Source: JBMOPD01 sp049323615
GTDB taxonomy: Bacteria; Bacillota; Desulfotomaculia; Desulfotomaculales; Desulfocucumaceae
Assembly: GCA_049323615.1 (NCBI GenBank)
Contig: JBMOPD010000010.1
Coordinates: 1-64,000 of the forward strand
Length of the DNA stretch: 64,000 nucleotides
Direction: 5' to 3'
Every line of letters starts with the position of its first letter. The stretch's first letter is position 1. The notes beneath the pieces were generated by a model. It saw nothing but the letters and a program-made list of their open reading frames with translations, was not told the origin of the DNA and did not search any database. Shown one piece after another: positions 24,874 through 33,717 of the stretch. The position numbers were made by a program, and so were the translations under genes.

Positions 24874-26439
24874 ATGAAATTAAGGTTTTTAGGGGCGGCA
24901 GGAACTGTAACGGGCTCCAGTTTCCTGATTGAGACAGGTTTAGTCAGGGTGATGGTGGACTGCGGAATGTTTCAGGGCCCGCGGGCTATCAGGGAAAGAA
25001 ACTACCAGAAAATTCCGGTTGATCCCTCCTCTGTAGACTATCTTTTGCTGACCCATGCCCATATCGACCATTCGGGGCTTATTCCAAAATTCATCAAACA
25101 GGGTTTCAAGGGGAAAATATATGCCACATCGGCCACGGTGGACCTCTGTGCCGTGATGCTTCCCGACAGCGGGTACATTCAGGAAATGGAGGTTGAAAGG
25201 CTGAACCGTAAAAATCAGAGGGCGGGCAGGCCGCTTTTGTCCCCCATATACACTGCGGACGAGGCCAGGGAAAGCCTCCGCCGGTTCCAGCGGGTTTCCT
25301 GCGGGGAAACATTAAACCTCACACCCCAGATAAAGGTCCGGTTTATAAATGCCGGGCACATACTGGGGTCGGCCATACTGGAAATCTGGGTGCGGGAGGG
25401 GCCGGAGCAGACCAAGCTGACCTTTACCGGAGACCTGGGAAGCAACGGCAAACCCTTCATCGAAGATCCCCATCTGGTGAACGAAGCGGATTACGTCATT
25501 ATGGAATCCACTTACGGCGGCCGCCTGCACCTGGATGCCGGCAACAGGCTGGAGTTGTTTCATGATGTGGTATGGGAAACATATCATAAAGGCGGCAACC
25601 TGATCATACCGGCCTTTGCCGTGGAACGCACCCAGGACCTGCTGTACGACATAAACCTGCTGGTCGGGGAAGGGCGTTTCCCGCCCATGGATGTATATAT
25701 CGACAGCCCCATGGCCATCGCCGCCACCGAGGTTTTCAAGCAGCACCAGGAGTGTTTTGACGACCAGTACAGGGACATCATGAGCCGGGGCCGGGGACCC
25801 TTCGATATGCCGAACCTGAAGTACGCCAGGACGACCGAAGAGTCCATAGCCCTGAACAACCTCAAGGGCGGGGCGGTGATACTCTCGGCCAGCGGCATGT
25901 GTGACGCCGGCCGGATCAAGCACCACCTCAGGCACAACCTCTGGCGGCCTGAAAGCACCATTCTTTTTGTGGGCTACCAGGCGCCGGGGACCAAGGGCAG
26001 CCGTCTGCTGGGGGGCGCCGACTTCATACGCATTCACGGTGAAGACGTGAAGGTAAGGGCCGATATCAGGCAGATTGACGGGTACTCCTCCCATGCGGAC
26101 CAGAAGGAGCTTCTGGACTGGCTGGGCGGGTTTACAACCACTCCCCGGAATGTTTTTCTTGTGCACGGCGAGCCTGATGCGGCCAAAACTCTGGCCGGGC
26201 TGATTAAAGAAAGGTTTGGAGTTGACCCTGTAATTCCGCAGTGGCTGGATGAGTATGAAATTACACCGGGTATCGTCTTCACCGAGGAGCAGGTGATCAA
26301 GACCCACGCCATGGTGGCCGCCAAACTGCAGCGCCTTCTGGAGGAAAGCCACGGGCGGGGCAACTATGCCGACATCATCAGGCAGTTGAATGATCTGGAC
26401 GGCCTGCTGGAAAAACTGAGCAAGAAAGAAGCGGTATGA
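24874..26439 (+). CDS. Metallo-beta-lactamase/beta-CASP family RNA nuclease
   Basis: A 521-residue protein with a metallo-beta-lactamase domain (LRFLGAAGTVTGSSFLIE; metal site THAHIDHSG; GHILGSA; FTGDLGSNG) and a beta-CASP insert plus a C-terminal RMMBL-type part (SGMCDAGRIKHHL, IDGYSSHADQKELLDWL, VFLVHGEP). This matches bacterial CPSF73/YSH1-like proteins, predicted RNA endo- or exonucleases. Followed by a heptamer repeat and pgeF. Confidence 0.9.
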   Translation: MKLRFLGAAGTVTGSSFLIETGLVRVMVDCGMFQGPRAIRERNYQKIPVDPSSVDYLLLTHAHIDHSGLIPKFIKQGFKGKIYATSATVDLCAVMLPDSGYIQEMEVERLNRKNQRAGRPLLSPIYTADEARESLRRFQRVSCGETLNLTPQIKVRFINAGHILGSAILEIWVREGPEQTKLTFTGDLGSNGKPFIEDPHLVNEADYVIMESTYGGRLHLDAGNRLELFHDVVWETYHKGGNLIIPAFAVERTQDLLYDINLLVGEGRFPPMDVYIDSPMAIAATEVFKQHQECFDDQYRDIMSRGRGPFDMPNLKYARTTEESIALNNLKGGAVILSASGMCDAGRIKHHLRHNLWRPESTILFVGYQAPGTKGSRLLGGADFIRIHGEDVKVRADIRQIDGYSSHADQKELLDWLGGFTTTPRNVFLVHGEPDAAKTLAGLIKERFGVDPVIPQWLDEYEITPGIVFTEEQVIKTHAMVAAKLQRLLEESHGRGNYADIIRQLNDLDGLLEKLSKKEAV

Positions 26440-26468
26440 AATACCTTATCCTGAAAAGTTTCCGGGTC

Positions 26469-26501
26469 AGAATCCAGAATCCAGGAGCCAGAATCCAGAA
26501 T
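26469..26501. repeat. Heptamer tandem repeat (AGAATCC unit)
   Basis: AGAATCC, AGAATCC, AGGAGCC, AGAATCC, AGAAT: the clearest copy of this unit in the window, between the beta-CASP gene and pgeF. Confidence 0.8.
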
Positions 26502-26533
26502 AAAAAAACCAATCCCTGGAAGGGAAGAAACCA

Positions 26534-27352
26534 TTGTCAGGGTATAGTATAAAGTCACAGGGCGATTTAAAGTATATATCCTTTGATATCCTGGCCGGAG
26601 CCGGGACTGTTGTCCACGCCTTCACCACCCGCCTGGGCGGGATAAGCCGGGGGCCTTACCAGTCCTTAAACCTGGCCATGCATGTGGGAGACCGCCGGGA
26701 GGCGGTGCTGGAAAACAGGAGGAGGGCCTGTGCAGCCCTTGGCCTCAGGCTGGAAGACATGGTGTGCGGGCAGCAGGTGCACGGGGACCGTGTCCATGTG
26801 GTGACCGGGGCCGACCGGGGTAAGGGGATATACGGCGAAGAGGGGGCCATTCCCGGAACCGACGCCCTTATTACCGGCCGGCCGGGCATCTTGCTTTCCA
26901 GTTACTATGCCGATTGTGTTCCCATAATGATACTGGACCCGGTAAGAAAGGCCATTGGACTGGTGCACGCCGGCTGGAAGGGTACAGTGATGAGAATAGC
27001 CGGGACAGCATTAAAGGCAATGGGACAGGCCTTCGGGACAGACCCGGGGGATTGCCTGGCGGCCGTGGCCCCTTCCATCGGCCCCTGCTGCTATGAAATT
27101 GACCGGCCGGTGGTTGATGCCCTTACCGGAGGTGGATTCGATCCCGGTCCTTTTGTTAAGCCCGCCGGCCCGGACCGGTGGAAGCTGGACCTGCAGCTGT
27201 TAAACCGGGCCATACTGGCTGAGGCCGGGGTTAAACCTGAATCTATCGCGGTGGCCGGATTGTGTACATCGTGCCACCCGGAACTGTTTTTTTCATACCG
27301 GGGCCAGTCCGGGCAGTGCGGCCGGATGGCTTCACTGATGGCGCTGATATGA
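26534..27352 (+). CDS. pgeF: Peptidoglycan editing factor PgeF (YfiH/multicopper polyphenol oxidase family)
   Basis: A 272-residue YfiH/DUF152 protein: FTTRLGGISRGPYQSLNLA, GQQVHGDRVHVV, SYYADCVPIMI, VHAGWKGTVMRIA and PSIGPCCYEID hold the conserved His/Cys metal site. In E. coli the protein prevents wrong incorporation into peptidoglycan; laccase- and purine nucleoside-phosphorylase activities are reported for relatives. TTG start with GGAAG upstream. Followed 46 bp later by the response regulator gene. Confidence 0.88.
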   Translation: MSGYSIKSQGDLKYISFDILAGAGTVVHAFTTRLGGISRGPYQSLNLAMHVGDRREAVLENRRRACAALGLRLEDMVCGQQVHGDRVHVVTGADRGKGIYGEEGAIPGTDALITGRPGILLSSYYADCVPIMILDPVRKAIGLVHAGWKGTVMRIAGTALKAMGQAFGTDPGDCLAAVAPSIGPCCYEIDRPVVDALTGGGFDPGPFVKPAGPDRWKLDLQLLNRAILAEAGVKPESIAVAGLCTSCHPELFFSYRGQSGQCGRMASLMALI

Positions 27353-27398
27353 GTCGCCGGTGGTCAGACGATCAATGACCGGATAGGGGGGAGTTAGA

Positions 27399-28103
27399 TT
27401 GTACAGGATCCTGGTGGTGGATGACGAGCAGCATATTGTTGAATTAATCAGGTACAATTTGGAAAAGGAGGGCTACGGGGTACTGACCGCCCTTGATGGA
27501 AAAGCGGCGGTGGATATTGCCCGGAGAGAAAACCCCGACCTTATCCTTCTGGATGTCATGCTGCCCAATTTGGACGGGTTGTCTGCCTGCCGGGTACTGC
27601 GCCAGAATGAGGTCACCCGCAAAATACCCATAATAATGCTCAGTGCCCGGGGAGAAGAACTGGACAAGGTCCTGGGCCTGGAGATGGGCGCCGATGATTA
27701 TGTGACCAAACCCTTCAGTACCAGGGAACTTTTAGCCCGGATAAAAGCCAGGCTGCGCAGGCAGCAGGAAGAAGCAGGGACTTTGGAAAGGGCGGGCGGG
27801 GTTATTGTCCACGGGCAGCTTACCATAGACCAGAGCAGGTTCCTGGTAACGGTCAACGGGGTGCGCCAGGATTTAACCCCAAAGGAGTTCGAACTGCTGC
27901 GCTTTTTGGCCATGGAGCCAGGCAAGGTTTTTTCCCGGGATTATCTGCTGGAAAAAATATGGGGTTACGACTATGCCGGGGATTCCCGGACGGTTGATGT
28001 TCATATCCGCCATATACGGCAGAAATTTGAGCAGATCCCCGGCTGCCCGCAATTTATAGAAACCGTCCGGGGAGTTGGATACAGGTTCAGGGATCCCGGT
28101 TAA
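27399..28103 (+). CDS. PhoP/PhoB-type response regulator
   Basis: A 234-residue OmpR-family regulator: receiver domain with the acidic pair in VVDDEQ, phospho-acceptor D in LILLDVMLPN and the lysine in YVTKPFS; C-terminal winged-helix with RVLVTVNG and RTVDVHIRHIRQKFE. TTG start preceded by GGGGGGAG. A PhoP-box-like site and pstB follow, pointing to phosphate control. No histidine kinase gene is next to it. Confidence 0.88.
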   Translation: MYRILVVDDEQHIVELIRYNLEKEGYGVLTALDGKAAVDIARRENPDLILLDVMLPNLDGLSACRVLRQNEVTRKIPIIMLSARGEELDKVLGLEMGADDYVTKPFSTRELLARIKARLRRQQEEAGTLERAGGVIVHGQLTIDQSRFLVTVNGVRQDLTPKEFELLRFLAMEPGKVFSRDYLLEKIWGYDYAGDSRTVDVHIRHIRQKFEQIPGCPQFIETVRGVGYRFRDPG

Positions 28104-28110
28104 TGCAAAC

Positions 28111-28127
28111 TTAACAGAAGTATAACA
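28111..28127 (+). promoter_or_regulatory. PhoP-box-like direct repeat upstream of pstB
   Basis: TTAACA at 28111-28116, five bases, ATAACA at 28122-28127: two direct half-sites with an 11-bp period, the pattern bound by PhoP in Gram-positive bacteria. It lies about 60 bp upstream of the pstB start. Confidence 0.5.
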
Positions 28128-28186
28128 GGTGGATAATATAGTTTTGCTAAGATCGCACGTAAGACTTGATTTGCGGGGAGGACCGA

Positions 28187-28945
28187 ATGAGCGGCAATAA
28201 GATAGAGGTGGAGTCCCTTAGCCTCTTTTATAAGGATTTTCAGGCCCTTAAAAACGTGACCATGAATATAAAGGAAAATCAGATCAGTGCTCTGATCGGC
28301 CCCTCCGGCTGCGGCAAGTCTACTTTTTTGCGGACCCTGAACAGGATGAATGACCTGTATGAAGGGGTAAGGGTGGAAGGCAAGGTTCTGCTTGACGGCC
28401 AGGACATATATCAGGCGGGCATTGATGTGGTGGCCCTGCGCAAAAGGGTGGGCATGGTCTTCCAGAGGCCAAACCCCTTTCCCATGTCGGTTTACGATAA
28501 TGTGGCCTATGGGCCGCGCATACACGGGATTAGAAATAAAAAGAAACTGGACGAAATTGTCGAGATCAGCCTGCGGGGTGCGGCGCTCTGGGAGGAGGTA
28601 CAGGACCGGCTTTATAAGCCGGCTTTGGGTCTTTCAGGGGGGCAGCAGCAGAGATTGTGCATCGCCCGCCTGCTGGCGGTGGAGCCCGAGGTGGTGCTTA
28701 TGGACGAGCCCAGTTCGGCCCTCGACCCCATCTCAACCCTTAAAATAGAGGAACTAATCCAGGTGTTAAAACAGGATTACACCATTGTCATAGTCACGCA
28801 CAATATGCAGCAGGCCGCCAGGGTGTCCGACAACACGGCTTTTTTCTTAAACGGTGAACTTATCGAATACGGAGCCACCGGGGAAATATTTACCCGGCCC
28901 GGGGACCGCCGGACCGAGGACTACATTACCGGAAGGTTTGGCTGA
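28187..28945 (+). CDS. pstB: Phosphate ABC transporter ATP-binding protein
   Basis: A 252-residue ABC ATPase of PstB type: Walker A GPSGCGKST, Q-loop in VFQRPNPFPMSVYDNVAYGP, signature LSGGQQQR, Walker B VVLMDEPSSALDP, and the H-loop in IVIVTHNMQQA. PstB drives phosphate uptake with PstA/PstC and PstS, none of which are in the window. ATG 28187 is preferred (GGGGAGG 5 bp upstream). A hairpin terminator follows. Confidence 0.9.
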   Translation: MSGNKIEVESLSLFYKDFQALKNVTMNIKENQISALIGPSGCGKSTFLRTLNRMNDLYEGVRVEGKVLLDGQDIYQAGIDVVALRKRVGMVFQRPNPFPMSVYDNVAYGPRIHGIRNKKKLDEIVEISLRGAALWEEVQDRLYKPALGLSGGQQQRLCIARLLAVEPEVVLMDEPSSALDPISTLKIEELIQVLKQDYTIVIVTHNMQQAARVSDNTAFFLNGELIEYGATGEIFTRPGDRRTEDYITGRFG

Positions 28946-28982
28946 TGGCTTCACAAATCCTGGTTTCTTAAAAGATTTTTTG

Positions 28983-29014
28983 AAAAACGCCCTATTTTAG
29001 GGTGTTTTTCGCAG
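28983..29014 (+). terminator. Terminator after pstB
   Basis: Stem AAAAACGCCCTA/TAGGGTGTTTTT with a TTT loop and one G-T pair; it is symmetrical enough to work on both strands. Confidence 0.75.
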
Positions 29015-29048
29015 GAAATAATGTTTGACCGTCGAATATACCTCAAGC

Positions 29049-29076
29049 TGACTAAATTATCCGGGAGTGGTATAAT
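29049..29076 (+). promoter_or_regulatory. Probable promoter of the cell-division cluster
   Basis: CTGACT (29049-29054), 16-bp spacer, TATAAT (29071-29076), about 20 bp before the first gene. Confidence 0.4.
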
Positions 29077-29097
29077 TATGAATCCGGGGTGCGGGGA

Positions 29098-30097
29098 ATG
29101 ACCGGATCAAAGGCCCGGCCCCCAAAAAAAGGCCGTAAAAGAGCTCTGGCCTTAGCATCGATATTGTTTATCAGCGGGCTGTTTATAATATACATGGGAG
29201 TTGTTCAAATCTGGAGTTTCACCAGGTCAAACCTGGTCAAGACCGCTAACCTTTATGCCGGAGAGCTTAAAAAGCTGTATGTGGCCGAAGGGGTGCTGGT
29301 CAGGGATGAAGCCGTGATCACCTCGCCGGCCGACGGCCAGTTAACTATGCTGGTGAAGGAAGGGGAAAGGGTAAGGGCCGGTGACAGCATTGCCGAGGTA
29401 AAAACAGCCGGGGACGGCGCCGGATCACCGGCCCTGTCGGCGCTGATCAGCGCCGANNNNNNNNNNGCCGGTGTGGGGGGGGCCCCGCGCCCCCCGGGCC
29501 GGGGTGGTGACCTGCCAGGTAGACGGCCTGGAGGGCGTATTGAACCCCGACCAAGTGGATATCCTGGAAGTTGCGGGAACGAAACTGAAAGCTGACGAAA
29601 CTGCCGGCCGGGATAACGGTAAAAACAAGTGTCAAAAAGGCCAGCCGGTAATGAAGATCATTGACAACCTTTCTCCCCTGGCCATCTGCCTGCAAGTTCC
29701 CGACGGCTTTCCGCCGGACCGGATAAAGAAGGACGGCGGCATTACACTGGCCTGGGAGAATAATGAATTTACCGGCCGCATAGCAGATGTCAGGGACCGC
29801 GGGGGAAGGCCGGAGGTGATTATCAAAACCTTCAGCTATCCCTCCGGGCTCCTTTACAAAAGGAAGGTCTTGCTGGCGCTGGTGGGCGGAACGGTTTCAG
29901 GATGCCTGGTGCCCACCAAATCACTGGTGGAAAGGGAAGGGCAAAGAGGGATCTACATTATGAATAAACAGCAGTTCAGATGGGTTCCGGTAAAAGTGGA
30001 GGGGGAAGTTAACGGTAGCGCCGCTGTTTCCGGAGAGCACATTGTTCCCGGTACCCGCTACGCGGTTAACCCCCGCTGGTTCTTTACCGGGAATTAG
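29098..30097 (+). CDS. HlyD-like membrane adaptor protein, broken by an assembly gap
   Basis: One gene cut by ten Ns at 29457-29466. The first part has a basic N-terminus, one membrane helix (LALASILFISGLFIIYMG) and a biotinyl/lipoyl-like hairpin (ITSPADGQLTMLVKEGERVRAGD). After the gap, in a different frame, the chain resumes with PRAGVVTCQVDGLEGVL and continues to GLLYKRKVLLALVGG and KSLVEREGQRGIYIM. This is the HlyD-family protein that precedes ylmE in related spore formers. The frame change comes from the unknown gap length, not necessarily a mutation. ATG 29098 or GTG 29089. Confidence 0.7.
29457..29466. other. Assembly gap (10 N)
   Basis: Ten Ns inside the HlyD-like gene, flanked by GC-rich sequence with an eight-G run at 29475-29482. 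The true gap length is unknown. Confidence 1.
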
Positions 30098-30106
30098 GAG
30101 AATATT

Positions 30107-30796
30107 ATGGAAAGGTCCGGCATAAAGGAAAACCTGGCCGTGCTGCGCGGCAAAGTTTTGGCCGCAGCCGTTAAGGCGGGGCGCAATCCCGCCGATATAA
30201 AGATTGTGGCAGTATCCAAGAACGTTTCGGTGGACAGGATGTTGACGGCCGTAGAGGAAGGCGTCACAGACCTGGGGGAGAACAGGGTGCAGGAACTGCT
30301 GTCCAAACAGCCGCATTTCGGCCCCTGGGTCCGCTGGCACCTGATCGGGCACCTGCAGACAAACAAGGTAAAGGCCGTGGTCGGCAGGGTAAACCTGATC
30401 CATTCCCTGGACTCGTGGCGGCTGGCCGTTGAAATCGACAGGCGGTCGGTGGAGGCCGGGGTGGTCTCCGAGGTTCTTGTCCAGGTAAATGCATCCGGTG
30501 AAAAAACAAAATACGGCCTCAGCCCGGTGGAGGTGCCGGATTTCATCACCGGCGCCCGGGATCTGCCGGGGCTTGCCGTCAGGGGATTAATGACCATAGC
30601 TCCCATGGTGGACGACCCTGAGGAAGTCCGGCCGGTGTTTAAGCGGCTGCGGGATTTGTTTACGGGTATAAAGCAGCGGATGCCCTTTGTACCCATGACC
30701 TATCTGTCCATGGGGATGACCAATGACTACCCGGTGGCGGTGGAAGAGGGAGCTAATGTCTTGCGGGTGGGCACCGGTATTTTTGGCGCCCGGTAA
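30107..30796 (+). CDS. ylmE: YggS/YlmE family pyridoxal-phosphate homeostasis protein
   Basis: A 229-residue PLPBP-family protein: VAVSKNVSVDRM contains the PLP lysine, then DLGENRVQELLSK, WHLIGHLQTNKVK, KYGLSPVEV and LSMGMTNDYPVAVEEGANVLRVG. It binds PLP on a TIM barrel and keeps PLP and amino-acid pools balanced. It precedes sepF as in other Firmicutes. TAGGAG lies before the ATG. Confidence 0.94.
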   Translation: MERSGIKENLAVLRGKVLAAAVKAGRNPADIKIVAVSKNVSVDRMLTAVEEGVTDLGENRVQELLSKQPHFGPWVRWHLIGHLQTNKVKAVVGRVNLIHSLDSWRLAVEIDRRSVEAGVVSEVLVQVNASGEKTKYGLSPVEVPDFITGARDLPGLAVRGLMTIAPMVDDPEEVRPVFKRLRDLFTGIKQRMPFVPMTYLSMGMTNDYPVAVEEGANVLRVGTGIFGAR

Positions 30797-30835
30797 CGCG
30801 AAAATGCTCAGGGCTTGCGAAAGGAGGAAGTTTTA

Positions 30836-31276
30836 TTGTCAAAAAGGCTGATGGACAGGGTTCTCGGGATGATCGGGTTTGAAGATGAAATGGTTGAAGA
30901 AGAAGAAAAAATTCGCGAAACCAGATTCCGGGATGAAGAGGAGGCAGTGCCGGCGGTCAGGCGCAAAGGACAGGTCTTAAATCTTCACGCCCAGAAACAG
31001 CTCAAGGTGGTAGTGGCCGAGCCGAAGATTTTTGAAGACGTTCAGGGGCTGGCGGACAACCTTAAAAACCGCCGTCCGGTCATTGTCAACCTGGAAAAAG
31101 CCGAGCCGGAACTGGCCAAAAGAGTGGTGGACTTCATCAGCGGCGCCACTTATGCCCTTAACGGCAGCCTGCAAAAGGTGGGCAGCGGGATCTTCCTTTT
31201 TGTGCCCAGCAACATGGATATTTCCAGTGAACTGGGGGATCTGAAGGAACGGGGGCTTTTTTCCTTGATGCGCTAA
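30836..31276 (+). CDS. sepF: Cell division protein SepF
   Basis: About 146 residues: N-terminal amphipathic membrane-binding helix (SKRLMDRVLGMIGFE), acidic linker, and the SepF dimer domain (PKIFEDVQGLADNLKNRRPV, NLEKAEPELAKRVVDFISGA, YALNGSLQKVGSGIFLFVPSN). SepF anchors FtsZ to the membrane. TTG 30836 is chosen, 8 bp after AAAGGAGG; an upstream in-frame TTG would include the ribosome site itself. Confidence 0.94.
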   Translation: MSKRLMDRVLGMIGFEDEMVEEEEKIRETRFRDEEEAVPAVRRKGQVLNLHAQKQLKVVVAEPKIFEDVQGLADNLKNRRPVIVNLEKAEPELAKRVVDFISGATYALNGSLQKVGSGIFLFVPSNMDISSELGDLKERGLFSLMR

Positions 31277-31339
31277 TTCCGGTCCAGTGTTTGCATCTTA
31301 ATCGGGCCGGTATTCTGATATGATCGGAGATGAAAATTA

Positions 31340-32164
31340 ATGCCCCTTACGGGTTCTAAAACAGGTTTTATTGGCGGAGGGGCCATGGCCGGGGCCCTGC
31401 TTACCGGGCTGGCCGGCAGCGGGGCCGTGGACGCCGGGGACTTATATGTTTCTGATGTAAATAAAGAAAGACTGGAGCAGTTAAAGTCGTCGCTAAATAT
31501 TAATATACTGTACGACAACAAAGAACTGGTCCGGCTGGTGGATATCATTGTTTTGGCCGTCAAGCCGGGTGTTGTTCTGCCTGTTTTGCGGGAAGTGGCG
31601 GATTTAATAAAGCCCGGGCAGACCTTGATTTCCATTGCCGCCGGTGTTTCCACCGGCGCCCTGGAATACGCCGCCGGAAAAGATGTGGCTGTGGTCCGGG
31701 TGATGCCGAACACCCCCGCCCTGGTGGGGGAGGGGGCCAGCGCCGTCTGTGCCGGCACAAAGGCCGGCAGGGCCGACGTGGAGAAGGCCCTGGGCATTTT
31801 TAATGCCGTGGGCAGGGCGGTGGAAGTGCCCGAGTCGCTGATGGACGCAGTCACCGGACTGAGCGGAAGCGGGCCCGCATACATGTTTGTGATCCTGGAG
31901 GCGCTGGCCGATGCCGGGGTAAGAATGGGGCTGCCCAGGGATACGGCCCTGCTTCTGGCGGCGCAGACCATGCTGGGAGCGGCCAGGATGCTCCTGGAAT
32001 CGGGCCGTCACCCGGGCCAGCTGAAGGATATGGTGACCACTCCGGGGGGGACCACCATAGAGGGGCTTTTTTCGCTGGAGGGTGACGCAATACGGGGATC
32101 CCTGATCAGGGCGGTGGAAGCGGCCACCCTGAAATCCCGGGAAATTTCAGCCGGCATAAAATAG
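31340..32164 (+). CDS. proC: Pyrroline-5-carboxylate reductase
   Basis: A 274-residue ProC: Rossmann NADPH site GFIGGGAMAGALL, VLAVKPGVVLPVL, and the conserved VMPNTPALVGEG and SGSGPAYMFVILEALADAG with the substrate-binding loop TTPGGTTIEGL. It makes proline from pyrroline-5-carboxylate. It lies between sepF and ylmG in the division cluster, an order also common in clostridia. Confidence 0.95.
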   Translation: MPLTGSKTGFIGGGAMAGALLTGLAGSGAVDAGDLYVSDVNKERLEQLKSSLNINILYDNKELVRLVDIIVLAVKPGVVLPVLREVADLIKPGQTLISIAAGVSTGALEYAAGKDVAVVRVMPNTPALVGEGASAVCAGTKAGRADVEKALGIFNAVGRAVEVPESLMDAVTGLSGSGPAYMFVILEALADAGVRMGLPRDTALLLAAQTMLGAARMLLESGRHPGQLKDMVTTPGGTTIEGLFSLEGDAIRGSLIRAVEAATLKSREISAGIK

Positions 32165-32179
32165 GAGAGTGGTCAATAA

Positions 32180-32443
32180 ATGGGTTTGGCGGCACTGGTC
32201 GATATTGCCTTTAATGTATACATGGCGCTGATGTTGGCAAGGATCCTGCTTTCCTGGGTAAGACACAACCCGTATCAGCCCGTGATCCGTTTTATTTACG
32301 AAATTACCGAGCCGGTGCTGGGGTTTTTCAGAAAGATAATCCCACCCATCGGTGTTATCGATATATCTCCCATCGCTGCCTTTTTTGTGCTGGGGCTGCT
32401 GAGAAGCCTGATCATAAGAATAATTTTATCTATAAACTTTTGA
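32180..32443 (+). CDS. ylmG: YggT family membrane protein
   Basis: An 87-residue protein with two membrane helices (ALVDIAFNVYMALMLARILL and ISPIAAFFVLGLLRSLII) and the YggT hallmark PVLGFFRKIIPPIG between them. YggT/YlmG proteins sit next to sepF and influence division or nucleoid layout; the mechanism is not settled. AGGAGAG precedes the ATG. Confidence 0.9.
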   Translation: MGLAALVDIAFNVYMALMLARILLSWVRHNPYQPVIRFIYEITEPVLGFFRKIIPPIGVIDISPIAAFFVLGLLRSLIIRIILSINF

Positions 32444-32455
32444 GGTGATAGAAAA

Positions 32456-33238
32456 CTGGACAGGGAACGTTTTCTGGCCGGCGCCGGGGGGGAGGACAAA
32501 CTTATCCTGGCGCGGGCGGCGGACATCGCCGGGGCCGTCCTGCGCACCCGCCAACCAAGTTTTACCGATTTCCACGACCCGTATCATACGGGTTTGGTTG
32601 TTTCAGCCCTGAAATTTGTTCCCGGGCTGGCCTGCCGCAGCGATGGCGGATATTCCGGAGCCGAGCGGAAAAGGGTGGTGATCTGCCCCGATTACATGGA
32701 CCCGGAAAACGCCGGCAGCGGGCTGGCCTTTTTGTCCATAACGGGCAGTTTCTACGCTTCCCGGCCCGGCCACAGGGACTTTCTGGGGTCCCTCCTGGGC
32801 CTGGGTTTAAAAAAGGAGAAAATTGGGGATATCCTGGTCAATGAGGGCGGGGCCCAGGCGGTGGTGGCCGCCGAAGTGATGCCGTACATCAGGGGGCACC
32901 TGTCCAGGGTGGGCAGGTGGGAAGTAACGGTGGAGGAAATAAGCGCCGGGGAGTTAAAGCTGCCGGAGGAGAAATTAAAGACGGTCAATACCACCGTCCC
33001 CTCCATGAGGCTGGATGTGGTGGCGGCCGCCGGGTTCGGGGTGTCCAGGTCGAAGATGGCCGACTATATTAAATCGGAAAAAGTAAATCTCAACTGGCAG
33101 TTAAAAAACTCGCCCTCCCAGCCGGTCAAAGAGGGGGACATTATTTCCATCAGGGGCAGGGGCAGGGTGGAGGTGGCCGGGGTGAGCGGGACTTCCCGCA
33201 GCGGCAGAATTTTTATAACGCTCAAGAGGTATTACTAG
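32456..33238 (+). CDS. ylmH: S4-domain RNA-binding protein YlmH (CTG start)
   Basis: A 260-residue YlmH protein, C-terminal S4 RNA-binding domain RLDVVAAAGFGVSRSKMADY and KEGDIISIRGRGRVEV; relatives help rescue stalled ribosomes and influence division. The homologous N-terminus (LDRERFLAGAGGEDKLILAR, then TDFHDPYHTG) begins only 4 codons after an in-frame stop at 32441. The only usable start there is CTG 32456, preceded by GAGGTGAT at a normal distance. A TTG at 32594 would delete 46 conserved residues. Confidence 0.85.
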   Translation: MDRERFLAGAGGEDKLILARAADIAGAVLRTRQPSFTDFHDPYHTGLVVSALKFVPGLACRSDGGYSGAERKRVVICPDYMDPENAGSGLAFLSITGSFYASRPGHRDFLGSLLGLGLKKEKIGDILVNEGGAQAVVAAEVMPYIRGHLSRVGRWEVTVEEISAGELKLPEEKLKTVNTTVPSMRLDVVAAAGFGVSRSKMADYIKSEKVNLNWQLKNSPSQPVKEGDIISIRGRGRVEVAGVSGTSRSGRIFITLKRYY

Positions 33239-33243
33239 AGGGT

Positions 33244-33277
<34 letters not shown>

Positions 33278-33300
33278 CTTTCGGGTTGGGTCACGGGGTC

Positions 33301-33321
33301 GGAATCCATAATTCAGAATGG
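33301..33321. repeat. Degenerate heptamer repeat
   Basis: GGAATCC, ATAATTC, AGAATGG just before the DUF167 gene. Confidence 0.45.
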
Positions 33322-33361
33322 AAAAGAGCTTTAGGCCGGGCTGTTGGGTAGGTGGTTGGTG

Positions 33362-33667
33362 TTGATTGATCTACGGGAAGAAAAGGGCGGGGTCGCCTTC
33401 CGGGTCAGGGTGCAGCCCAGGGCCTCCCGCAACCAGCTGGCCGGTGTCATGGACGGCGCCCTAAGGGTAAGGCTTACCGCCCCGCCGGTGGACGGTGAGG
33501 CCAACGAGGCCTGCCTGAAATTTTTGGCCGGGCTGCTGGGCGTCTCCCGGAACTCGGTGCAGCTGGTGTCGGGACGCACCGGCCGGAACAAGACCGTAAG
33601 GGTGCAGGGATTAACTGCCACTGAGGTTCTGGATCGGCTGACCTCCCTCTTCCATGACTCTGGTTGA
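33362..33667 (+). CDS. YggU/DUF167 family protein
   Basis: About 101 residues with the DUF167 pattern FRVRVQPRASRNQLAGVMDG, LRVRLTAPPVDGEANEACLK, and VQLVSGRTGRNKTVRVQGL. Small alpha/beta protein of unknown function, often encoded near yggT/ylmH. TTG 33362 is preferred, with AGGTGG 6 bp upstream; TTG 33344 and GTG 33359 are alternatives. Confidence 0.88.
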   Translation: MIDLREEKGGVAFRVRVQPRASRNQLAGVMDGALRVRLTAPPVDGEANEACLKFLAGLLGVSRNSVQLVSGRTGRNKTVRVQGLTATEVLDRLTSLFHDSG

Positions 33668-33717
33668 CGGTTTCGGCCGTTTTTTATATAATACAATAGT
33701 CATTATGTATAGAAAAA

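Noticed and set aside
29098..30097. Frameshift pseudogene in the HlyD-like gene
   Set aside because: The frame change coincides with the ten-N gap, so an unknown gap length explains it without mutation.
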